Part shown: piece after piece, positions 54,637-63,090 of the stretch
Numbering within the stretch: the stretch's first letter is position 1
Layout of the letters: each line of letters starts with the position of its first letter
DNA from: Maricaulis alexandrii
GTDB taxonomy: Bacteria; Pseudomonadota; Alphaproteobacteria; Caulobacterales; Maricaulaceae
Direction: 5' to 3'
Assembly: GCF_005871165.1 (NCBI RefSeq)
Contig: NZ_SWKP01000008.1
Coordinates: forward strand, 124,001-188,000
Length of the DNA: 64,000 nucleotides
Notes under the pieces: generated by a model
Told to the model about the DNA's origin: nothing
Seen by the model: only the letters and a program-made list of their open reading frames with translations
The model's database searches: none
Made by a program: the position numbers and the translations under genes

Positions 54637-54940
54637 GCGATTTTGCAACTGGACAGTTCCAATTTTGCGCCGAAACCCCTATAATAATTGACGTCTGAGA
54701 CACCAAACTGACCCAAGCGTGATGCGACAGGTCGTGGAAGGTCCCGGGGATTTTGAGCGGACATGGCGCTGCTCCCCCAACGTCGCTGACGCGCTCTCGC
54801 GACATGGTGCGCGATGATCGTCGAACGACACTCCGATGACATGGGTCTGCGGAGCTTTCACCCCAAATTTTCATCTTATCCGGCGCCGCGCACGGACTCC
54901 TTTCTCATGCGCGCTGCCGCCGGCCTTTGGAGATAGACCT
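54637..54940 (+). other. Gap of ~300 bp upstream of the methyltransferase
   Basis: No gene is supported. A possible promoter is TTCCAA (54657-54662), 17-bp spacer, TATAAT (54680-54685). The -10 is good but the -35 is poor, so this is tentative. Confidence 0.35.
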
Positions 54941-56338
54941 ATGTCTACCAAGCAACCTCACGCACGTGACTTCGACGTGATCCCGGCAGACCCATGCCAG
55001 CTTGTCCCCTACGAGAAGAACGCCCGAACGCATTCCGACCGCCAGATCGACAAGCTGGCGCGCTCGATCGAGACCTTCGGTTTTACCAACCCTGTGCTAA
55101 CCGATGGCGAAAACGGCATCTTGGCGGGTCACGGCCGGGTCATGGCGGCCATCAAGCTGGGCCTCAAAACCGTGCCCACCATCCCTTTGGCACACCTCAG
55201 CCCAGCGCAGCGCCGAGCCTACATCCTGGCGGATAACCGGCTGGCGGAAGATGCCGGCTGGGACCGTGACCTCCTGCGCTTGGAACTGGGTGCGCTGGAG
55301 CTGGACGCGGACGAGATCGAGCTGACCGATACCGGGTTCGAGATCGGTGAGATCGACCAGATCCTGCTGGAAGACGAACCGGCCGACGCTGAAGATACCG
55401 TACCGGAGCCTGAGGCTGGGCCCGCGATCACCCAGCCGGGCGATGTCTGGATCTTCGCGGGTGGTGACCACAAGCTCATCTGCGGCAACGCCTTAGACGC
55501 AGACGACCGAGCCGCGCTAATGGGTGAAGACCGGGCCCAGCTCTTGCTGACCGACCCGCCCTATAATGTGAAGGTCGACGGGCATGTGGGCGGCCTGGGC
55601 AAGGTCAAGCACGCCGAGTTCGCTTTCGCGTCCGGTGAAATGGACAAGGCGGGCTTCACAGACTTCCTGACCAACGCGCTCACGGGCGCAGCCGGTCAGC
55701 TCGTAGACGGGGCGCTCGCCTTCGTCTTCATGGACTGGCGGCATGTCGAAGAGATGATGGCCGCGGGCGGCGCCGCGTTTGATGAGTTCAAGAACATCTG
55801 CGTGTGGGCCAAAACCAATGGCGGTATGGGCTCGCTCTACCGGTCCGCGCACGAGTTCTGCTTCATCTTCAAGTCAGGCCGGGGAGCACACATCAACACG
55901 GTCGAGCTCGGCCGCCACGGGCGCAACCGAACCAATGTATGGTCCTGCGCGGGAGCAAACAGCTTCTCTGCCTCGCGAGACAAGGACCTCGCCGACCATC
56001 CGACGGTCAAGCCTGTCGGTCTCCTGGCCGATGCGATCCTCGACGTAACCCGGCGCGGGGACATCGTACTCGATGTCTTTGGCGGATCCGGTTCGACCCT
56101 GATGGCGGCGCACAGAACCGGCCGGCGATCCCGGCTGGTTGAGTATGAGCCGCGATACTGTGACGTCACTGTGCGCCGCTGGATCGAGCGCTATGGCGAC
56201 GTCCCGGTCCTCGCTGCAACCGGCGAGACTTTTGATGAGGTCGCGGCGCGGCGGGCGGTAGATGCAATAGCAGCTGAAGCTGAGGCGCCGGCGAATGATG
56301 CGGACGCGACGACCTCCGGCGATGAGGAGGCTGCGTGA
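54941..56338 (+). CDS. DNA methyltransferase with N-terminal ParB-like domain
   Basis: A 465-aa protein. The ATG at 54941 has GGAG eight bases upstream; upstream codons lack a good site. Residues 1-130 form a ParB/Srx-like domain (NARTHSDRQIDKLARSIETFGFTNPVL, LAGHGRVMAAIKLGL). The C-terminal half is an N6-adenine/N4-cytosine methyltransferase of the beta group: LLTDPPYNV (DPPY catalytic motif) precedes HPTVKPVGLLADAILDVTRRGDIVLDVFGGSGSTLMAA (SAM-binding FxGxG motif). This fusion is frequent in prophages. The gene overlaps the DUF5681 gene by 4 bp, supporting a phage origin. It could protect DNA from the nuclease at 53698; this is inference. Confidence 0.88.
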   Translation: MSTKQPHARDFDVIPADPCQLVPYEKNARTHSDRQIDKLARSIETFGFTNPVLTDGENGILAGHGRVMAAIKLGLKTVPTIPLAHLSPAQRRAYILADNRLAEDAGWDRDLLRLELGALELDADEIELTDTGFEIGEIDQILLEDEPADAEDTVPEPEAGPAITQPGDVWIFAGGDHKLICGNALDADDRAALMGEDRAQLLLTDPPYNVKVDGHVGGLGKVKHAEFAFASGEMDKAGFTDFLTNALTGAAGQLVDGALAFVFMDWRHVEEMMAAGGAAFDEFKNICVWAKTNGGMGSLYRSAHEFCFIFKSGRGAHINTVELGRHGRNRTNVWSCAGANSFSASRDKDLADHPTVKPVGLLADAILDVTRRGDIVLDVFGGSGSTLMAAHRTGRRSRLVEYEPRYCDVTVRRWIERYGDVPVLAATGETFDEVAARRAVDAIAAEAEAPANDADATTSGDEEAA

Positions 56339-56823
56339 TGGCCCGGTCGAAAAAGCTGCCGGCGAATTCGATGCCCGCGACGGCGACGGATGACGAAGAG
56401 GCGGTCGGCTACTGCAAACCGCCGAAGGAGCATCAGTTCAAACCCGGCCAGAGTGGCAACCCGAACGGCCGCCCGAAGAAGAAGGGGCCGACCGCCCGGG
56501 AATTGATGGCCGATTTTGCGTCCGAGACGATCCCCATCAAGCGCGGCGGCCGCGTTGAGAACGTGCCGCGCTTCAGGGCGTTCCAAGAAAAGCTCTTCCA
56601 ACTGGCCATGAATGACAACACAGCCGCCGGGAACATGTTTATCAAGCTATTGGGGATGTCAGGACAACTTGCTCCCCCTGAGCCGCAAGACCTGACGGAA
56701 ACGAAGTTTATCTACTTCGGGCTGCCAGAGCCGTGCAATTCCGACGAGGAATGGGAAGCCTTGCCGAATGAACAGGTCGTCGACGAGGGCGAGTGGCTGC
56801 GCAGCCAAAACATAAACGGATAG
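56335..56823 (+). CDS. DUF5681-containing phage-type protein
   Basis: A 162-aa protein with the DUF5681 signature KPPKEHQFKPGQSGNPNGRPKKKG, a short basic domain found in small proteins next to phage terminase genes. The rest is unremarkable. It overlaps the ParB-methyltransferase gene by ATGA and is followed at once by a strong terminator. No terminase or capsid gene follows, so this is a prophage remnant rather than a prophage. Confidence 0.75.
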   Translation: MMARSKKLPANSMPATATDDEEAVGYCKPPKEHQFKPGQSGNPNGRPKKKGPTARELMADFASETIPIKRGGRVENVPRFRAFQEKLFQLAMNDNTAAGNMFIKLLGMSGQLAPPEPQDLTETKFIYFGLPEPCNSDEEWEALPNEQVVDEGEWLRSQNING

Positions 56824-56842
56824 TCGTTCTATCGTGCGCTTT

Positions 56843-56870
56843 GCCGGGGCCTTTGCGCCCCGGCTTTTTT
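56843..56870 (+). terminator. Rho-independent terminator after DUF5681 gene
   Basis: An 8-bp stem GCCGGGGC / GCCCCGGC with loop CTTTGC is followed by TTTTTT. Confidence 0.88.
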
Positions 56871-56920
56871 CTGCGCGCTGCTGGATGGACTGTCCGGGCG
56901 GGTCGGTCCTCCTTGGCGCC

Positions 56921-57172
56921 ATGAGTGACGATCTTGAAGACCCGCCCGAACCGCGCACGCAGTTTTATGAACTCGACCCCGCCCACATCATGATGGTTGA
57001 AGCCTGCACGCTGTTGAGCAACGCCTCGGAAGCCGCCCTCGCCGTCGGCAATGTCCGCGCAAACGCCCAAGCCATCATCACCGCCTGCTATGACATCGAG
57101 CGCAGCTGTGACCTCGCCCGCACCATTCTGCGCGAGGCGGCCCGGTTCGCTGGTGATCAACTGGACATGTGA
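56921..57172 (+). CDS. Small hypothetical protein
   Basis: An 83-aa acidic protein chosen from the internal ATG at 56921, because the upstream part of the frame runs into the terminator and reads as random sequence. The middle is helical (LDPAHIMMVEACTLLSNASEAALAVGNVRANAQAIITACYDIERSCDLART). The ribosome site is poor. No family recognised. It opens the cassette leading to DUF3489, DUF2924 and the recombinase. Confidence 0.45.
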   Translation: MSDDLEDPPEPRTQFYELDPAHIMMVEACTLLSNASEAALAVGNVRANAQAIITACYDIERSCDLARTILREAARFAGDQLDM

Positions 57173-57240
57173 CGACACACCGATTGCCGACTGGACTTCC
57201 TGCCGGACCCGAGCGGTGGTGACGAGACAGGAGACTTCGC

Positions 57241-57606
57241 ATGACTGATCCGCTTTACGACCTTCTTGAAGAAGCGCGGCGACAATGTCTGGAAGCCCGC
57301 GAGCTGACGGATTGCCCTACACTTCGACCGCGACTGACCGCAATTTCGGCCTTGCTTGAACAGGCCCATATCCCACCCAGGATTCAGACCGCCAGGCGAC
57401 GGCGACCGCACACCAAGCGCGCAGCCTTGATCGATTGGCTCAAACACCCTGATGGCGCGAGCGCCGAGGCGATAGAGAACCGCTTCCAATGGTCCAGCGG
57501 CGCCTTATCGGCCGTGCTGACGGATATTCGCCAAGAAGGCTATGTGATCGAACGAAATCGGCTGCCCGGCCAGAAACGATCAACCTACCGCATCCTGCGG
57601 GACTAA
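57241..57606 (+). CDS. Hypothetical protein with DUF3489-like winged helix
   Basis: A 121-aa protein with AGGAG upstream of the ATG. The C-terminal half (TKRAALIDWLKHPDGASAEAIENRFQWSSGALSAVLTDIRQEGYVIERNR) resembles the winged-helix unit of the DUF3489 protein encoded next, so it is probably a paralogue or relative. It is likely to bind DNA and to belong to the recombinase cassette. Confidence 0.6.
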   Translation: MTDPLYDLLEEARRQCLEARELTDCPTLRPRLTAISALLEQAHIPPRIQTARRRRPHTKRAALIDWLKHPDGASAEAIENRFQWSSGALSAVLTDIRQEGYVIERNRLPGQKRSTYRILRD

Positions 57607-57753
57607 AAGCCTAAATGAGCACAGTCGGACTGGACTTCCTGCCCGACCCGAGCATGCATGCTGACCACGCCCGGACGGCTCCGCTTCAAGGACCCGGGCT
57701 TGTCTCAGTGCAGCCCCTCGCATCCCGCGACGGGGCCATCACAGGAGACAGAC

Positions 57754-58257
57754 ATGTCCAAACTCACACCCACCCACCTTGCCATCCTCAAGTCCCTCGG
57801 CGCCCAGGACGGCCCCACGCCCGTCGATCAGCTCTCCGGTCTGCCGGCCTCGGGCGCCGCTCTGGTCGCGCATCTCGATCACCTCGCCAGCCGCGGACTT
57901 CTCACGCGGACAGGCAAAGCCATCGCTCTCACCGAGGTGGGTCAGGCCGCCCTCTCTGAAGCGCCGACGAAGGCCACCGGGACGGCGAAGAGCAAGCCCG
58001 GCTCCGTGCCAGCGCCAGAGCCTGAGCCCTCGGAAGCAAAGCCCGACGGACCGACGACCAAAAAGGCCCGCCTGATCGCGCTCCTGACCGCCGAGAAGGG
58101 CGTCACCGTGCCTGATCTGGCAGCGGCGCTCGAATGGCTGCCCCATACCACACGGGCCGCCCTGACGGGCCTCAAGAAGGCCGGCTACACGATCGACAAA
58201 CTTCCCCCGCCCGAAGGCAGCCGGTCCTCGCGTTACAAACTCGTCGAGGCGGCCTGA
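57754..58257 (+). CDS. DUF3489 domain protein
   Basis: A 167-aa protein. The ATG at 57754 has AGGAG nine bases upstream. The C-terminal DUF3489 domain reads KKARLIALLTAEKGVTVPDLAAALEWLPHTTRAALTGLKKAGYTIDK. The N-terminal ~65 aa (LTPTHLAILKSLGAQDGPTPVDQL) is a second winged-helix-like unit, joined by a Pro/Glu-rich linker. DUF3489 genes are found next to DUF2924 and serine-recombinase genes in Alphaproteobacteria. It may be a directionality or DNA-binding factor. Confidence 0.78.
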   Translation: MSKLTPTHLAILKSLGAQDGPTPVDQLSGLPASGAALVAHLDHLASRGLLTRTGKAIALTEVGQAALSEAPTKATGTAKSKPGSVPAPEPEPSEAKPDGPTTKKARLIALLTAEKGVTVPDLAAALEWLPHTTRAALTGLKKAGYTIDKLPPPEGSRSSRYKLVEAA

Positions 58258-58694
58258 TGGCGCGGCGCAAACGCTCGGTCGAGATTGATCTCGATCGCCT
58301 GGTTGAACGACCGCGGGATGAGCTGGTGGCGATCTGGCTGGCCAGCTTTGCCACCAAACCGCCGCGTGGATCGAGCCAGGCGTTTCTGGCCCGTCTTCTG
58401 GCCTACGACCTTCAGGTCGAGGCCAGGGGCGGGCTTGGCCCGCGCCTGGAAAAACGCCTGCTTTCGCTTGCCGCCGGTGAGACACCCAAGCCCGCGGCCC
58501 CCAAACTCAAACCCGGCGCGCAGCTGATGCGCACCTGGAATGGAATCACGCACCGCGTCGATGTCGTTGAAGAAGGCTATCGCTACCGCGACGAGACCTT
58601 CACCTCGCTGTCCGCCATCGCCAAGGCGATCACGGGCACGCACTGGTCAGGCCCACGCTTCTTCGGGCTCGTCTCGCGCAAGAAGGCCGCGTGA
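58257..58694 (+). CDS. DUF2924 domain protein
   Basis: A 145-aa basic protein with the DUF2924 pattern: DRLVERPRDELVAIWLASFATKPPRGSSQAFLARLLAYDLQVEARGGL, then LKPGAQLMRTWNGITHRVDVVEEGYRYRDETFTSLSAIAKAITGTHWSGPRFFGL. It probably binds DNA. Starts overlap the neighbours by one base on each side (TGATG junctions), so the DUF3489, DUF2924 and recombinase genes form one coupled operon. Confidence 0.85.
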   Translation: MARRKRSVEIDLDRLVERPRDELVAIWLASFATKPPRGSSQAFLARLLAYDLQVEARGGLGPRLEKRLLSLAAGETPKPAAPKLKPGAQLMRTWNGITHRVDVVEEGYRYRDETFTSLSAIAKAITGTHWSGPRFFGLVSRKKAA

Positions 58695-60442
58695 TGGACC
58701 GAGCCCCGGGAAACGCCCGCCGCACCATCCGCTGCGCGATCTATACCCGCAAGTCCTCCGAGGAGGGACTGGACCAGGAGTTCAACTCGCTGGACGCCCA
58801 GTTCGAGGCTTGCGCGGCCTATATCGCCAGTCAGAAAGCTGAGGGCTGGAAGCTATTGCCCGAGCGCTATGATGATGGTGGCATTTCCGGCGGCACGCTG
58901 GAGCGCCCCGCCATCCAGCGTCTCATGGCCGATATCGATGGCGGTCGGGTCGATATGATCGTCGTCTACAAGATCGACCGGCTGACCCGTTCGCTGGCGG
59001 ATTTTTCCCGGTTGATCGACCGGCTGGATGCGGCGGACTGTTCCTTCGTTTCGGTCACCCAGGCCTTCAACACCTCAACCTCGATGGGCCGGCTGACGCT
59101 GAACGTTCTGCTTTCCTTTGCCCAGTTCGAGCGGGAGGTCACATCCGAGCGCATCCGCGACAAGATCGCGGCCTCCAAGAAGAAGGGCATGTGGATGGGC
59201 GGCATGGTGCCCACCGGCTATGACGTCGATCCCGACCCCAATGCCAGAGGCCTGATCGTCAACGCCGGTGAGGCAGACAATGTCCGCACCCTGTTCGCGC
59301 TCTATGACGAACATGAATGTCTTTCCACCGTCGCGGCCCAGGCCGAGGCTCAAGGAATCCGTTCGAAGCATCGAACCTTCGCCTCGGGCAAGCAGTATGG
59401 CGGGGCCGTTCTGTCCCATGGCGCGATCCACAATATCCTGACCAACCCGATCTATGTCGGCCGCATCCGTCACAAGCTGGAGACCTATGACGGCCAGCAC
59501 GAGGCCATCATCGCTGAAGATCTCTGGGCCCGTGTACAGGACAAACTCCAGGCCCAAGCTGCCCGACCGCGCGTACGAGATCCCGCCACCAAAGCGCTCA
59601 AACAACCCGATCAGAAATCACCGCTCGCCGGAAAGCTCTTTGATGAGACGGGTGATCGCCTGACGCCCAGCCATTCGCGGCGCAAGACGGAAAACGGTCA
59701 CAAGCGCATCCGATATTATGTCTCACGGCGGCTGATGAAGGGCGCGGCAGACGATCCCTCCGGTTGGCGCCTGCCGGCCCTCAAACTGGAGCGGGCCGTT
59801 TGTGGTGCGATCGTCAGTCACCTCGACGGGGTCGGTGAGCAGCTTTTCTGCGAACCCGATCCCATCGCGATTTACAGGGCGCAGGACGCGCTCGGTCGGG
59901 TAAAGACCCGACTGGATGCGCGCGACGGGGAGACGCTGCGCGTGATCACCCAGACGGTCCGCGTGTCGCCGAACCGGCTTCGCATCGACCTCGACCGTGC
60001 GGGGCTGGCGGAAGCACTGGACATCGACCCGAGCGCACTCGCCGAGGATCAGCTCACCATCGAGACCGGGTTTGAGCTGCGCCGGCGCGGTGTTGAGATC
60101 AAGATCATCACCGGCCAGTTCGAACGGGCCCCGGACCAAACCCTGATCAATGCCATCGCGAAGGCCCACCAATGGCTCGCCGAAGCTCGCCGCGGCGTCT
60201 CTCTGGCCGCCATCGGTCGACGCTATGGCTGGACCGATAGTCCTATCCGCCAGCGCATCCGCCTGGCCTTCCTGTCGCCCGACATCACCGCGGCGATCCT
60301 TGACGGGCGCCAGCCGCCAGAGCTGACCTTGCAGCATCTTCTCACCCACCCCATTCCTCTGGACTGGGATGCACAGGCGCGGGTGTTGGGGTTTTCCGAA
60401 ATCGGCCGAACAGAGCCTGTTTTGGTCCAAAACAGGGCCTGA
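58694..60442 (+). CDS. Large serine recombinase (integrase-type)
   Basis: A 582-aa serine recombinase. The N-terminal catalytic domain has CAIYTRKSSEEGLDQEFNSL (nucleophile Ser21) and VYKIDRLTRSLADFSRL; a recombinase domain follows (about 170-280; VPTGYDVDPDP, NILTNPIYVGRI), and a zinc-ribbon/coiled-coil region lies about 285-370. The C-terminal third has an HTH-like unit (VSLAAIGRRYGWTDSPIRQRIRL). A GTG lies one codon upstream of the chosen ATG. Its proximity to the tRNA-Ser gene and the long direct repeat fits an integrase of the surrounding island. This cassette type is widespread but has not been functionally characterised as far as I know. Confidence 0.88.
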   Translation: MDRAPGNARRTIRCAIYTRKSSEEGLDQEFNSLDAQFEACAAYIASQKAEGWKLLPERYDDGGISGGTLERPAIQRLMADIDGGRVDMIVVYKIDRLTRSLADFSRLIDRLDAADCSFVSVTQAFNTSTSMGRLTLNVLLSFAQFEREVTSERIRDKIAASKKKGMWMGGMVPTGYDVDPDPNARGLIVNAGEADNVRTLFALYDEHECLSTVAAQAEAQGIRSKHRTFASGKQYGGAVLSHGAIHNILTNPIYVGRIRHKLETYDGQHEAIIAEDLWARVQDKLQAQAARPRVRDPATKALKQPDQKSPLAGKLFDETGDRLTPSHSRRKTENGHKRIRYYVSRRLMKGAADDPSGWRLPALKLERAVCGAIVSHLDGVGEQLFCEPDPIAIYRAQDALGRVKTRLDARDGETLRVITQTVRVSPNRLRIDLDRAGLAEALDIDPSALAEDQLTIETGFELRRRGVEIKIITGQFERAPDQTLINAIAKAHQWLAEARRGVSLAAIGRRYGWTDSPIRQRIRLAFLSPDITAAILDGRQPPELTLQHLLTHPIPLDWDAQARVLGFSEIGRTEPVLVQNRA

Positions 60443-60757
60443 TACTTGCTCGAACAGGGAATAAAGTTTCCCTGTTCGGGGTTTAGGGAAACCCATATAA
60501 CTCATTGATTATATTAACGACACAGGATCGTCCGATCCGGCGTTCGCTGTTGTTCTCGCAAAAATCCCTGTTTTTGGGGCCAGAGCAGGCAAATCCGCTA
60601 CCCGATCTGCCCGAACTGGGCCCGCGAGACCTCAGGGGAATTTTAGCCCAGATACGCCCGATCCCGAAGCTCTCTAAGGCGCGCAGGCGCGCTAACCCGC
60701 GGACTATCGGGGGTTTCCGGCGGGCGCCGGTGCCATATCCAGATTTGGAGGGATAAA
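60443..60757. other. Recombinase-tRNA gap: hairpin and direct repeat
   Basis: No gene is supported. It holds a 10-bp perfect hairpin just after the recombinase stop (CGAACAGGGA 60451-60460 / TCCCTGTTCG 60469-60478), possibly a weak terminator, and the right copy of the 70-bp repeat (60684-60753) next to the tRNA 3' end. Confidence 0.6.
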
Positions 60758-60765
60758 TGGCGGTG
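60684..60765 (+). repeat. Right copy of 70-bp direct repeat (candidate att)
   Basis: Positions 60684-60753 are identical to 11679-11748. The copy continues into the 3' end of the tRNA-Ser gene (positions to 60765, two mismatches to the left copy), i.e. the place where islands commonly insert. Confidence 0.6.
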
Positions 60766-60848
60766 AGGGTGGGATTCGAACCCACGAGACGGGGACACCG
60801 CCTACACGCGTTCCAGGCGTGCGCCTTCGACCACTCGGCCACCTCACC
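60758..60848 (-). tRNA. tRNA-Ser (anticodon GGA), CCA encoded
   Basis: The minus strand gives a 91-nt tRNA: acceptor GGTGAGG/CCTCACC, D arm TGGCCGAGTGG, anticodon stem CACGC/GCGTG with loop CTGGAAC (anticodon GGA), the long variable arm typical of tRNA-Ser, T loop TTCGAATC, discriminator G and encoded CCA. Confidence 0.95.
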
Positions 60849-61008
60849 GCAAGAGGCGCGGACTATACTCATAAGAGCGCGGCGGGCAAGGCATCTCGCT
60901 CAGTTGAAACACCTGTCCAAACTTTCACTCGCTCCCGGCCCGTCCTGCCGCGAAAGTCGCGGGGGACGCAGACGCCGAACAAACCGGCGCAACACAAAGG
61001 GGAGTTCC

Positions 61009-61617
61009 ATGAAAAACAAGCAGTTGAAGGCCATTTTCCTGAGCGGCATCACGGGCCTGCTGGTCCTTGGCGCGCCGGCAGTCCTGGCACAGGACAATGC
61101 CACGCGACGCAGTTGGGGCGAGGAGGCTCGGCAGGAAATGGCCCGGCTGGCCCCGCTCGCCGGGGATTGGGTGGTCACGGAGCAGGATTTCGGACGCGAT
61201 GGCGAATGGCACACTGCGGAGACGGTATACCGGGAGACCACGCGCTACCTGCTCGACGGCATGGCGTTGCGGATCGAACCGGCAGAACGCCCGGCGAAGG
61301 CCTGGCGGCTGGAGACCACGATCCAGTATGACCAGAACCGCGATGTCTTCCGTCTCGTCGCCCTGGACGACACCTGGGGCAATCTGGATGTCTTCGAAGG
61401 CGATTTCGACACGGACGGGCATCTGGTGGTCACCAATCTTCGGGTCGACACGCCCTATATCGATCCCGACGGTGTGCGCACACACTTCCGGCTCAGCTTC
61501 CAGCTCACCGACCTGCATCGCAATGCCCTGGTGATCGATGCGACGACGGATGGCGGTGAGACCTGGACCCCGTTCCAGCGCATCGACCGGGTGCGCTTTG
61601 GCAGTGAGGTGCACTGA
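61009..61617 (+). CDS. Secreted DUF1579-like protein
   Basis: A 202-aa protein with GGGGAG upstream of the ATG and a signal peptide (MKNKQLKAIFLSGITGLLVLGAPAVLAQ). The body (LAPLAGDWVVTEQDFGRDGEW, YRETTRYLLDGMALRIEP, DVFRLVALDDTWGNLDVFEGDF) has the lipocalin/DUF1579-like arrangement of small secreted proteins. No catalytic residues are seen. It is immediately beyond the tRNA in chromosomal backbone and is followed by msrA. Confidence 0.7.
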   Translation: MKNKQLKAIFLSGITGLLVLGAPAVLAQDNATRRSWGEEARQEMARLAPLAGDWVVTEQDFGRDGEWHTAETVYRETTRYLLDGMALRIEPAERPAKAWRLETTIQYDQNRDVFRLVALDDTWGNLDVFEGDFDTDGHLVVTNLRVDTPYIDPDGVRTHFRLSFQLTDLHRNALVIDATTDGGETWTPFQRIDRVRFGSEVH

Positions 61618-61683
61618 CGCCTCTGGCATTCCGTGTCATGGCCCCTAAATTGGGGATCAGAAGGCTTGTTCCAGGACACCCCC

Positions 61684-62343
61684 ATGATCCCCACCCCGTG
61701 GAAAACCGACCTCATTCCGGCCGACAAGGCCCTGCCCGGACGTGATACGGCCCTGCCGACCGCCGACACCCATTTTGTCACCGGGCGCGATCTGAAGATC
61801 GCGGTGCCGGACGGCATGGAGGAGATCGTCTTCGGCATGGGCTGTTTCTGGGGCGTGGAGCGCCTGTTCTGGCAGACGCCCGGGATCTGGCACACGGCGG
61901 TCGGCTATGCCGGCGGCAGCACGCCCAATCCGACCTATGAGGAAGTGTGTTCCGGTCGCACCGGCCACGCCGAAGTGGTGCGGGTCATCTATGATCCGAC
62001 CCTGATCGCGCCGGATGATGTGCTGAAGGTTTTCTGGGAAGGGCATGACCCGACCCAGGGCATGCGCCAGGGCAATGACCAGGGCACGCAATACCGCTCG
62101 GCCATCTACACGATGACCGAAGAACAGGCCGAACTGGCCCGGGTCAGCCAGGCGCGCTACCAGGACGAGCTCGACAAGGCCGGCCTGGGCAGGATCACCA
62201 CGGAAATCCGTCCGGCGGGCGATTTCTACTACGCCGAGGATTACCACCAGCAATACCTGGCCAAGAATCCGGACGGGTATTGCGGCATTGGCGGCACCGG
62301 CGTGGTCTGCCCGATCGGGCTGGGCGTCAACGCGCAGGCCTGA
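61684..62343 (+). CDS. msrA: Peptide methionine-(S)-sulfoxide reductase MsrA
   Basis: A 219-aa enzyme that reduces Met-(S)-sulfoxide in proteins. The catalytic GCFWG (Cys about 54) and the downstream [25 protein letters not shown] block are typical; the C-terminal [15 protein letters not shown] supplies recycling cysteines. The ATG at 61684 is chosen for its fit to the family length (about 200 aa), with GGACA upstream. Confidence 0.93.
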   Translation: MIPTPWKTDLIPADKALPGRDTALPTADTHFVTGRDLKIAVPDGMEEIVFGMGCFWGVERLFWQTPGIWHTAVGYAGGSTPNPTYEEVCSGRTGHAEVVRVIYDPTLIAPDDVLKVFWEGHDPTQGMRQGNDQGTQYRSAIYTMTEEQAELARVSQARYQDELDKAGLGRITTEIRPAGDFYYAEDYHQQYLAKNPDGYCGIGGTGVVCPIGLGVNAQA

Positions 62344-62415
62344 CCGTCAAAACAGACTGACAAGCCGGTCCGGGCTTTCTAGACTCGCGGTCTGGACTGC
62401 CCGGGACCTGCGCAC

Positions 62416-63090
62416 GTGACACGCCTGATTGCCTTCGACGTCGATTCCACCCTGTTGCGGGTGGAATCCCTGGACACCGCACTGGAAGCGGCCTTTGCCG
62501 CCCTGCCCGACCCGGCGACCGCCCGCAAGCAATTGCACGAGATCACCAATGCCGGCATGTCCGGCCGCATGGCACTGCGCGACAGTCTGGAAGCGCGGCT
62601 GAAACTGGCCGGTCTCGACAAGGCCGGGGTCGACATGATCGCCCAGACCCTGCGCCAGCGGATCACGCCGGGCATGTCGCCGCTGATCCGGAAACTGCGC
62701 GAGCGCGGTGATGCCCTGCATGCCGTTTCCGGCGGGTTTGCCGACCTGATCGAACCGGTGCTGGAGGATCTGGGCTTCCAGCAGGGCGACATCCATGCCA
62801 ACCGCTTTGTCTGGCAAGAGGCCCGGGTCGTGGGGCTGGACATTGACTGCCCGCTCTCGCGCAATGGCGGCAAGGCGGAAGTGCTCGACAAGATTGCCGC
62901 CTCGGCCAGCGAAACCATCGTCGTCGGGGACGGGATGACGGATTTCGAGGCTTTCGAAAATGGCGCCGCCGACCGTTTCATCGGCTTCGGCGCCATCGCC
63001 AAACGCGATGTCGTCATCGCGGCGTGCGAGTATTCCGGCGCGGATTATGTCCGCAGTGTTGCCGACCTGGCCAAGGCGCTGGGCGTCTAG
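62416..63090 (+). CDS. serB: Phosphoserine phosphatase SerB (GTG start)
   Basis: A 224-aa HAD-family phosphatase for the last step of serine synthesis. Motif I is FDVDSTLL (nucleophile Asp), motif II is HAVSGGFADLI, and motif III is VVGDGMTDFEAF, the GDGMTD form seen in PSPH-type enzymes. It starts with GTG. It converges on serA, the two overlapping at their stop codons, so both ends of the serine pathway are adjacent. Confidence 0.9.
   Translation: MTRLIAFDVDSTLLRVESLDTALEAAFAALPDPATARKQLHEITNAGMSGRMALRDSLEARLKLAGLDKAGVDMIAQTLRQRITPGMSPLIRKLRERGDALHAVSGGFADLIEPVLEDLGFQQGDIHANRFVWQEARVVGLDIDCPLSRNGGKAEVLDKIAASASETIVVGDGMTDFEAFENGAADRFIGFGAIAKRDVVIAACEYSGADYVRSVADLAKALGV

Noticed and set aside
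60483-60872. Minus-strand ORF covering the tRNA-Ser gene
   Set aside because: It reads through the tRNA and the 70-bp repeat; the similar ORF at 11604-11951 reflects only the shared repeat.
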